Assembly (NCBI GenBank): GCA_963778375.1
Contig: CAVZTX010000009.1
Coordinates: 1 to 33,670, forward strand
DNA from: CAVZTX01 sp963778375
Lineage (GTDB): Bacteria > Chloroflexota > Ktedonobacteria > Ktedonobacterales > Ktedonobacteraceae
DNA length: 33,670 bases
Direction: 5' to 3'
Shown: positions 15,208-22,516 of the stretch, one piece after another
Position numbering within the stretch: position 1 is the first letter of the stretch
How the letters are laid out: the number at the start of each line of letters is the position of its first letter
Notes under the pieces: generated by a model
The model's database searches: none
Seen by the model: the letters and a program-made list of their open reading frames with translations, nothing else
What the model was told of the DNA's origin: nothing
Program-made: the position numbers and the translations under genes

Positions 15208-15916
15208 ATGACCGACCCCGTCCCTTCCCAAACCCTACAAGACATGATGGACTACTATCGAGCACGCGCCAACGAGTACGACGAATGGTTTTACCGCCAT
15301 GGACGCTATGATCGCGGCGCCGAAGGCAATGCACGCTGGTTTGCAGAGGCCGACGAAGTCTTTAGCGCACTTGACGCGCTTAGAAATGGAGGGCGATGTC
15401 CTGGAATTAGCTGCTGGCACCGGCATCTGGACCGAGCGCCTCATCCGCACCGCAAACTCGATCACGATCGTCGACGCCTCCCCCGAAATGATGGCCATCA
15501 ACCGCGCTAAAGTAGCAAGCGAACGCATTTCTTACATCCAGGCCGACCTCTTTACGTGGCAACCCACGCGAACATACGATGCTGTCTGCTTCTGCTTCTG
15601 GATCTCCCACGTGCCAACCGAACGCCTCAATGCCTTTCTGAACACCGTTGCAACCGCCTTGCGACCAGGTGGGAAACTCTTCTTCGTAGACGGTCGTCGC
15701 GAACAAACCAGCACCGCCATCGACCATCAATTGCCCGAAGCCGATTCCCAATTCATGACCCGCAAACTCAACGACGGTCGCGAATTTGAGATCGTCAAAA
15801 ACTTCTACGACCCAACTGCTCTCGCGCCACGCTTCGCAACCGCCAACCTCAACGTGACCATCCGCGAAACACCAACCTTCTTTATCTACGGCTACGGCAC
15901 ACATAGAAAAACCTGA
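15208..15916 (+). pseudogene. Class I SAM-dependent methyltransferase, split by one extra base
   Basis: Frame 1 (15208-15510) carries the N terminus, from MTDPVPSQTLQDMMDYYRAR to FAEADEVFSALDA. The overlapping frame (15299-15916) carries the rest from LEMEGDVLELAAGTGIWTER. Dropping one base near 15376-15383 (GCGCTTA) joins them into 235 residues. Motif I is VLELAAGTGIW; then come IVDASPEMM, YIQADLF and ALRPGGKLFFVDG, so the catalytic domain is otherwise complete. AAAGAGG precedes the ATG. Substrate unknown. It lies 30 bp after the RidA-like gene. Either the strain has lost the gene or the base is a sequence error; the clean reading of both halves argues the damage is recent or not real. Confidence 0.8.
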
Positions 15917-15936
15917 TAACCTTGTGGCTATCAGGT
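15906..15936 (-). terminator. Terminator of the minus-strand membrane-protein cluster
   Basis: ACCTGATA (15911-15918) and TATCAGGT (15929-15936) form an 8-bp stem, and the plus-strand AAAAA at 15907-15911 gives a T-run after the hairpin on the minus strand. It therefore ends the transcript that passes 16050. It overlaps the stop codon of the convergent methyltransferase gene. Confidence 0.75.
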
Positions 15937-15985
15937 CTACTACTCCACCCACACTATCTAAGGGGTGGGGCCACCCGAAATGTAG

Positions 15986-16006
15986 GGACAGGCCTTGTGC
16001 CTGTCC
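15986..16006. repeat. CCTTGTGCCTGTCC dispersed palindrome, copy 2
   Basis: GGACAGGC-CTTGT-GCCTGTCC is a perfect 8-bp stem with a 5-nt loop. Its right half matches 1145-1163, where the left arm is lost. It lies between the convergent methyltransferase and Agl23-like genes, just beyond the terminator hairpin. Confidence 0.75.
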
Positions 16007-16049
16007 GAAGTGGAATGGCTGGGTTGGGGACTGTTCGGCCTGCTCCTCC

Positions 16050-17417
16050 TTACGGCGTCACCCCTAACCCACTCAAATCACTTCGAATAAACAGTCCCAT
16101 ATCATACGTGCCGCCAGTACTACCAATCGCCGTCCGATTCCACCACCACTGCCAGATATGCGAAACAGCCAGACCCAGATTGAACTTCGCGCCGAGAGGT
16201 GGATTATCACCATAGCTCAGCCAGAGACCAGGACCAACACCCCCGCTAGCAGTTGGTTTATATCCCTCATCCCACCACGTACGCATATGGTACTGGTGAT
16301 AGACATAGCCTCCCTTTCCCCCATACTGGGCCTCAACATTATATATATTATCCCCACCTGAAAGCACTACCGGAGGAGGCGTCTTCGCCCAAGCCGAGCA
16401 ACTATCAGGGAAGCCATAACACACGTCGGTATAATCTCGCAGGTACCATGCAAAAGGCCACGTCGCATCACTCATCACGCCGATAGCTATTCCATGTTTC
16501 CCATTATCCATTTTCTGGTCAAGTGCATCAATCTTCTGCATCACAATATTGACATCGGTGGTCGTCTGCACATACACTAGCATTTCATGAGGCGCATCAG
16601 CGGCATGCACATACGTCACTTCATACATATTGTGCAAGCTCGGTATCAACAACAGTACCGCGCATACAAACCCAAAGATGGCAGTTCCTCCGGCAAGTAC
16701 GCCTACATGCGGACGTTGTGGAGGAGCCAGCACCGGTAGCTTCTCATCGGTCGTTTCAATTGCACGTTGAGCATTACGCGTCGCCAGCCACCTCGTATAC
16801 CAATCCTTCGCCAGGTAAAACACCCGCACCACGATCGGCTCTAAACCAATCGCAGCCAAGAGCATCATCGGTATAGTCATGTGTATGGTAAGCCACGGCA
16901 TCTTCTCAGAAGCCCAGGAGTAGATGAACACATTACCCAGGAACCACCACACCAAGAAAAGCCGGAAACGCGTGGGATGTGCGATACATCGAATGATGCC
17001 GACTATCCCGAACACAACGCCGAGTTGCTCATAGAGTGGTATCAGCATCAGATAGTAATACCACGGTTGCCCACCGCGTGCCACCTGCTGTTGCTGTAGC
17101 CAGTAATAAACACCTTGCCAGATGCCATCCCCAATGCCACCGCGAATATTCGTGAATACTACCGTGAACAAGACCAGGAAGATCGTCCAGGCAACCAGCA
17201 GCGCGAAAAACCAGTGCGTCCACGGCATAGTTAGAAACACATCGAGCAGGCGCTGCTCTTTCGGATCAATCAGCTTAGCAGGTCCACGTCTTCTACCCGC
17301 AGGAGGCAGCTTTCCAAACAACTCGCGCCCCAGAATACTGAGCACATAGATGCCCAGAATAATGCCAATCCACGGTACAATTGCAACCGTCTTATCCTTC
17401 AAACCCTGCAATTGCAC
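16050..17417 (-). CDS. Agl23-like (TIGR03663) membrane protein, C-terminal part
   Basis: C-terminal continuation of the gene starting at 18498, joined by removal of one base near 17408-17420. Nominal start GTG 17417 is internal. It contains further membrane helices and the family phrases DGIWQGVYYWLQQQQV and GGQPWYYYLMLIPLYEQLGVV, then SEKMPWLTIHMTIPM, with helices to about residue 260. A non-membrane C-terminal domain (HAADAPHEMLVYVQTTTDVN onward) probably faces outside. The assembled protein would be 815 residues. TIGR03663 proteins have weak PMT-like similarity and occur with TIGR03662 proteins; the archaeal relative Agl23 is described as a flippase-associated factor. Exact function unknown. 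It ends just before the cluster terminator. Confidence 0.75.
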   Translation of the reverse strand: MQLQGLKDKTVAIVPWIGIILGIYVLSILGRELFGKLPPAGRRRGPAKLIDPKEQRLLDVFLTMPWTHWFFALLVAWTIFLVLFTVVFTNIRGGIGDGIWQGVYYWLQQQQVARGGQPWYYYLMLIPLYEQLGVVFGIVGIIRCIAHPTRFRLFLVWWFLGNVFIYSWASEKMPWLTIHMTIPMMLLAAIGLEPIVVRVFYLAKDWYTRWLATRNAQRAIETTDEKLPVLAPPQRPHVGVLAGGTAIFGFVCAVLLLIPSLHNMYEVTYVHAADAPHEMLVYVQTTTDVNIVMQKIDALDQKMDNGKHGIAIGVMSDATWPFAWYLRDYTDVCYGFPDSCSAWAKTPPPVVLSGGDNIYNVEAQYGGKGGYVYHQYHMRTWWDEGYKPTASGGVGPGLWLSYGDNPPLGAKFNLGLAVSHIWQWWWNRTAIGSTGGTYDMGLFIRSDLSGLGVTP

Positions 17418-18498
17418 ATCGGATGATAGCGCTATTAGTGCTCACATATATCGACATCGCCTTGATCCATGCAAAGAACGATTTTGCCGCCAATCCGGCC
17501 ACCACCAGAAAGACACCCAGCGTAATCGGCGCAGCCGTACGTGGCAGGTAAGGACCAAACCGCGTCGAATCGCGGAATCGTTCCCGCACAGGCCACTTCA
17601 AACCCAGTTCCCAGGCAATCAAGGCTGCAACAAAGGCTCCAAAGACGCCCACCGTCAAAAATGTAGCCTCTTTCGTCGCATAGGAGAGCGCGAAGGCTGC
17701 CGCGCTCGTGATCAGCCATCCGATGCGGCGACTGCGTACATAGCGTGCAAAAGCAACTACCATCAGGATGGTGAAGAAAGCCATGTAGATATCTTCGCGT
17801 GCAAAACGTGAGTAGTAGACCAGGGTTGCTGAAACAGCCAGCAGCAAACATGCTAACCAGGCACCAACCTTACCAATATAGTCACGCAGGAAATATGGAA
17901 GCGCCACAATCGCCGTTCCCAGTGTAGCCGCCGGTATACGCAACGTAAAGTTATTCACCCCATTATCCGGTGCGCCCAACATTTGCGCAATTTTATAGGT
18001 CAAGGCGATGATATGAAACTGGAATGGTCCATGCAGCAGCGGATTGTATGTATAGCAAGAGGCCGTTGAACCCGCTGGCGGATTGAAACATGCACTCCAG
18101 TGGGCTATCGTGTTGAAGAGCTGTAAAGAAAAGTAGCCATGCAAGCTCTCATCATGGTGCAGCGGCTTATCTCCAAGACCCCAGAAGCGCAATATCGCAC
18201 CGAGTAAGATCACCACCCCAAAAGGTATCCAGAGCAGCAACTGTTCTCGCGTGGGAGGAGAAAATCCGCGTCGACGAGGTGGCTCTACCAGTTCCTCATC
18301 CTCGTCATCAGCAATAGAAGTGTCAGTAGCATTGACATGCTCATCAACCTCCATGGTCTCTTCTTCTGTAGTCTCGGCACTGAAATGTGCATCGTCGTCC
18401 GAAACAACAGCATCGGGCGCGTCAATAACAGTACTCTCCTCCACAGGGAGATCGCTTGAAATTATATCCTCGCCCGGTTTAGTTTCATAGCTCTTCAA
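17392..18498 (-). CDS. Agl23-like (TIGR03663) membrane protein, N-terminal part (frameshifted)
   Basis: Starts with TTG at 18498, chosen because AAGGAG lies 7 nt upstream. An unusual acidic cytoplasmic tail of about 75 residues (many Glu/Asp, then PPRRRGFSPPTREQ) precedes the first helix. The PMT-like N-terminal features are present: the DE pair in KPLHHDESLHGYF, the HGP tripeptide in NPLLHGPFQFH, and conserved arginines (LRIPAA, FAREDIYMAF), as recalled for TIGR03663. Several transmembrane helices follow. The frame ends at FEG-stop, while the next frame continues as QLQGLKDKTVAIVPW; deleting one base in CGATGTG joins them. The gene begins 23 bp after the stand-alone YYY gene, so the two are co-transcribed. 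Confidence 0.78.
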   Translation of the reverse strand: MKSYETKPGEDIISSDLPVEESTVIDAPDAVVSDDDAHFSAETTEEETMEVDEHVNATDTSIADDEDEELVEPPRRRGFSPPTREQLLLWIPFGVVILLGAILRFWGLGDKPLHHDESLHGYFSLQLFNTIAHWSACFNPPAGSTASCYTYNPLLHGPFQFHIIALTYKIAQMLGAPDNGVNNFTLRIPAATLGTAIVALPYFLRDYIGKVGAWLACLLLAVSATLVYYSRFAREDIYMAFFTILMVVAFARYVRSRRIGWLITSAAAFALSYATKEATFLTVGVFGAFVAALIAWELGLKWPVRERFRDSTRFGPYLPRTAAPITLGVFLVVAGLAAKSFFAWIKAMSIYVSTNSAIIRCAIAGFEG

Positions 18499-18521
18499 GG
18501 AAACGCTCCTTTTTATCGGCC

Positions 18522-20996
18522 TTACTCAACTTTATAAATCGTTACGCCCTGTGCCGAATAAACAATCTGCATAAAATTTCCGAAACGGTTTAAATCAGCC
18601 TTTATATACGTCTCATGCTCTAATGGCCCAACATAAAGATACTGGGCCTGGTAACGAGCAAGTAGATCCAAAACTACACTGGGATTGGGATCTGTATAAA
18701 TCTTGTCTATGTCTCCACACCCAGTGTCGGTCGTTCCACAAATCTTGTTCCCATCTCCAACTCGCTGATTAAAATCAGCATTATTCAAATCCCTATTGAG
18801 CCAGTTCACCCGCCATTGGTACTCATGACCAACCCACCCCATTATCGTCGGCAAACCCGTAAATGACGAGATACGCGCGTAGTCGCTGTAATCTGGCCCC
18901 AGCGCCTCCACTATCACCGGATTGCCCTGAATATGACTATTCAGCCAGGTAATCGCCGCGTAATCGCCAGGACTGGAGACCTGCATATAAGCCAGCCCAT
19001 CCAGGCTGTTGCTGCGCTGCGCAAAGTGATTAGTGCGTTCTCCGGTTGCCGCGATTGGATAAACAGCGCCCGCCATCAAGAACAGAAGCAGCGCTGTAGC
19101 CCAGAAGGTTTGACCGCCGAGCCGCCACCAGATTTGTACCCTCTGTTTCCCGCTACGTACCAGAGATGTAATCGCATCAGGAATAAACCCCTCTAATACA
19201 AAATAAACGCCCGCGCCACAGCTAATAGAGAGTAACGCCCATGATTGGAAATAGAACTTAAAGACGGTATTCATGCGCGGAAAGCTCCCCGCGAAAACAT
19301 CCTTCAAGAAGACCACCTCGCACATCGCTATCAACGCAAAAGCCACCGACCCTAGCAAGAGTGTAAACGCTCGTGACCTGTCATGCAGGTGATATAGCAC
19401 CAATAGTCCTCCGACCGCTGCGATGCTTCCGGCCACCACAAAGGTTGTACCATTTTTCATAACCGCCAGCGTGGCAATCCCCACCAGTCCAATCACCAGC
19501 ACGCCTACAACCTTCACATTCAACCAACCCGGTAATCTACGCGTAGGCTTATCGCTTGCGGCATCTTCATTTACAGTATCTTCACTTGCATCATCTTCAG
19601 AAGTGGAATGTGTCAAACTCCTCTGTTTCAGCAGGCAAAATACCAGAAACGAAAGGAAGACAAAGGCGAACGATCCATAGATCAGTACCTCGCCCCCAAT
19701 CCCGCTCGACGAGAACGTAATCAACGGTGAACGGTCCGACGCGCCTACAATGCCTATACCCTGCGATGGCGAGATGAAATTGAGGTAGAAGGGTGCATAC
19801 AGAAAGAATGACAACGCGGTAAGTACCGCGCACACTGTAAACACATCCAGTATCAGTTCGAGTCGCAAACGCGATCCATACGCCATCCATTGCTGCAACA
19901 CGATACAAACAAGTGCCAGGGCCAGGTAGGTTGGATAATCCCACCCGTTCATGGTAAAGAGACCACCGATAATCAACGCTGTGATTCCCATCGTGAAAAG
20001 CAAGCGCCACCCACGTCCAAAAACACGCAAACCCCTACCGTCATGCTCCATAAACAGGTTCAGCGCAAGACCTATCGCTAAAATAGTAAACGCGAGCGCC
20101 AGTACATGCGCATGAAAGCACGAGAGCAAAAAGCTAAACGCTGGAAATTCGTTAATTGTTTTATCGATGACTCGCGACGGGTCAAACCACCACAAGGGGT
20201 CCAAATCACCATGTGCCTGAAACCATGATTGCGTTGCGGCCAAGTTGCCTAATAACAGCGCCATAGCGATAGTCAAAAGACCATAAGGAATTGCACCCAT
20301 CAGCGAGGGATAGACCGTGTCAGGCCTATCAGGAGCCAGGTCATGAGCCAGGTGTGCTCTTGAACGCAGATATCGTGCCCATGAGACGATGTTGCAAGTG
20401 ACACCAAACAGACAACTCGCCGTCAGCCCAAAGAACGTACAGATACCGGTATTGAAAGCTACATAGGAAGGCTGACCAAGCAATTTTGCCATCACTGCGA
20501 TCGTATAGTGTGCGTAATAATAGTAATTGATCTGATAGCCAGCCAGCCATATATCACTTGGAGGAAAATGTGGACTGCGCATAATACCGGCCAAAATGCC
20601 CTGGTCCATATACATTTCAAAGCCGGTTATATCTGGCCCATAGGAACGAATCCACCCCAGCAAAAACACCATCCCCAGAAATACCGCTTCCGTGACCACA
20701 ATATAGGAGATATTAGCGCGTATATATTTGATGATAGAGGAGCGCACCCACAGAAAGCCCGTCACATTCAGTGCCAACAGGATCAGTAAAACGCCCGCGA
20801 TAAACAACTGACTAAAAGGAAGAGCATGCAGATACATTAATGGGAGCCACACGAAAAAAGCCAGCAAAGCTACCCCAATTGCTTTACTGAAAGCCCAACC
20901 TCGGTCTGGAAGATTATGAAAAACGGTTATTGTGAGCGGAAGGCACATCAGACCCAGCACTTCGACCAATGCCCACATTTCCAACAATTGAACCAT
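18522..20996 (-). CDS. Chlor_Arch_YYY (DUF2298/TIGR03662) membrane protein
   Basis: An intact polytopic membrane protein of 824 residues, the single-domain form of the Chlor_Arch_YYY family. Many hydrophobic helices are visible. The defining tyrosine run appears as AGYQINYYYYAHYTIAVM. Other shared landmarks with the fusion protein upstream are FPAFSFLLSCFHAHVLALAF, NGWDYPTYLALA and RMNTVFKFYFQSWALL. A soluble C-terminal part follows the last helix (about residue 660 on), with SSFTGLPTIMGWVGHEYQW and a closing LYVGPLEHETYIK. A charged Glu/Asp-rich loop lies in the middle (about 470-490). The function of the family is unknown; co-occurrence with glycosyltransferase-like proteins suggests a role in lipid-linked glycan handling. 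The start has GAGGG 5-6 nt upstream. Confidence 0.88.
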   Translation of the reverse strand: MVQLLEMWALVEVLGLMCLPLTITVFHNLPDRGWAFSKAIGVALLAFFVWLPLMYLHALPFSQLFIAGVLLILLALNVTGFLWVRSSIIKYIRANISYIVVTEAVFLGMVFLLGWIRSYGPDITGFEMYMDQGILAGIMRSPHFPPSDIWLAGYQINYYYYAHYTIAVMAKLLGQPSYVAFNTGICTFFGLTASCLFGVTCNIVSWARYLRSRAHLAHDLAPDRPDTVYPSLMGAIPYGLLTIAMALLLGNLAATQSWFQAHGDLDPLWWFDPSRVIDKTINEFPAFSFLLSCFHAHVLALAFTILAIGLALNLFMEHDGRGLRVFGRGWRLLFTMGITALIIGGLFTMNGWDYPTYLALALVCIVLQQWMAYGSRLRLELILDVFTVCAVLTALSFFLYAPFYLNFISPSQGIGIVGASDRSPLITFSSSGIGGEVLIYGSFAFVFLSFLVFCLLKQRSLTHSTSEDDASEDTVNEDAASDKPTRRLPGWLNVKVVGVLVIGLVGIATLAVMKNGTTFVVAGSIAAVGGLLVLYHLHDRSRAFTLLLGSVAFALIAMCEVVFLKDVFAGSFPRMNTVFKFYFQSWALLSISCGAGVYFVLEGFIPDAITSLVRSGKQRVQIWWRLGGQTFWATALLLFLMAGAVYPIAATGERTNHFAQRSNSLDGLAYMQVSSPGDYAAITWLNSHIQGNPVIVEALGPDYSDYARISSFTGLPTIMGWVGHEYQWRVNWLNRDLNNADFNQRVGDGNKICGTTDTGCGDIDKIYTDPNPSVVLDLLARYQAQYLYVGPLEHETYIKADLNRFGNFMQIVYSAQGVTIYKVE

Positions 20997-21135
20997 AGAT
21001 ACCCTCTACATGATTTTCGTCTTCCCAGACATTACTATCAAACACGCTCTCAGCACAACAATTTTACCATTCCGTCAGTAGTTAATGACGAATGAACTAC
21101 CCTACATGTTCCTCTAATATACCATTTGTCTCATT

Positions 21136-22323
21136 TTATACCAATTCATATATACTTACACCATCGGAACGATATACGAGGCTTAAGCTATCACCAACCA
21201 TAGCATCAAACTTATCCAAACCTACTGCAGACTGTTGAGCATACGTCTGTCGCTCAAGCTCCCCAACATAGATATAGCGCACATGATAAAAACGCAGTAA
21301 TTCCAATGCCTGTGCCTTGTCAGGAGTCGTATAGATTATACCAACATCCGTCAAACGGTTCAGCGTCTCTTCATTATAACGTTGTTCGCTTACGTGATCC
21401 GGCCATCCCAGTACATCTGGTAACCCCGTAAACACAGAAACTCGATTAAACCACTGGTACGAAACAGGTGCGGCCGCCTCCAATAGCACAGGTGAACCCG
21501 CGACATGCTCATTCAGCCACTCAATCGCCTCAGCATCACCCGGATACCAGGCGCGTACAAAAGTGAAACCATCCAACGTTGGCGTATAGTTAGCGCTCTG
21601 CACAGGCGGCTGTATCAACGCCCAATCCTCGTGATCCTGCACACGTGCAAAAGTTCCCGCAGCCAGAAACACCGAACAACCCAAAACTAATGCGATAAGT
21701 ATAACCGACCAGGCACGCCGCACAAAACCAACAAGCACATCCCACAAACGTTGTACCACTAACGCGCCACCCACCGCAAAGCACAGCCATGCCTGTAGAG
21801 AGAACTTGAACACCGTATTCATCCGCTCGTAGTCGCCGCCATCCAAAAAATCCCTCACATACGCAATCTCCACGCCCAGGCTAATACACAACCCCATCAG
21901 CAGCATAAGATAAATATATCGACTAACAACGCTATATCTAAAACCCCAACTTACTGCGCCCCTTGTCTTATCCAGCCTCCCCGACAGCGTCAAAGCATTA
22001 ACATCCGCTCCACCAACCGCGCCACAATCCTCTACCAATCTCCCGGACGCGTACTTCCTCTGCGCAATTTCCTCTCGCCATGATACGACACACAGAAACA
22101 CCCCCCATCCAATCAGCACCGCCAATAGTGCCTTCAGCCCCAGAACCGCACTTCCCACCAGCGCCCCTCCACACAGCACCACATAGCACCCCACTCGCCA
22201 CATCAACGAACTTTGAATCCGTCCACCAATCCCTGTTTGAGTCCTAGCTCTCCCACCCCAAAACCTCACCCACCACCGATAAAACTCAAACAAAAAGAAA
22301 CTGACCACAAGGAAAATCCACAA
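21136..22323 (-). CDS. YYY-domain C-terminal part of the PMT-YYY fusion
   Basis: Third piece of the gene starting at 25495. The middle piece, in the same frame as the start, runs from the TAG at 22519 to 22286 (GFTVVKFALICGAGYLLYWP to VKLGTTVRGLPNYIG). One extra base in GGGATTG (about 22326) then shifts into this frame (LWIFLVVSFFLFEFYRWW). It carries the last helices, ERMNTVFKFSLQAWLCF, and a soluble C-terminal domain (VSVFTGLPDVLGWPDHVSEQ, YIYVGELERQTYAQ) matching the stand-alone YYY protein landmark for landmark. With the shift removed and TAG read as a sense codon, the fusion has 1452 codons. A 139-bp gap separates it from the next gene. Confidence 0.75.
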   Translation of the reverse strand: MWIFLVVSFFLFEFYRWWVRFWGGRARTQTGIGGRIQSSLMWRVGCYVVLCGGALVGSAVLGLKALLAVLIGWGVFLCVVSWREEIAQRKYASGRLVEDCGAVGGADVNALTLSGRLDKTRGAVSWGFRYSVVSRYIYLMLLMGLCISLGVEIAYVRDFLDGGDYERMNTVFKFSLQAWLCFAVGGALVVQRLWDVLVGFVRRAWSVILIALVLGCSVFLAAGTFARVQDHEDWALIQPPVQSANYTPTLDGFTFVRAWYPGDAEAIEWLNEHVAGSPVLLEAAAPVSYQWFNRVSVFTGLPDVLGWPDHVSEQRYNEETLNRLTDVGIIYTTPDKAQALELLRFYHVRYIYVGELERQTYAQQSAVGLDKFDAMVGDSLSLVYRSDGVSIYELV

Positions 22324-22516
22324 TCCCGATATAGTTAGGTAATCCCCTAACTGTCGTCCCCAACTTCACCAGCCCAAGCCCATTCACATACAGCTCCTGA
22401 TAATTCGCATAAAAAGGCCAGTACAGCAGATAACCCGCTCCACAGATCAGCGCAAACTTCACCACCGTAAAACCCAACGCAATAAAAAGTTCCCGTTTAG
22501 AACCCCATTCCTGCTC

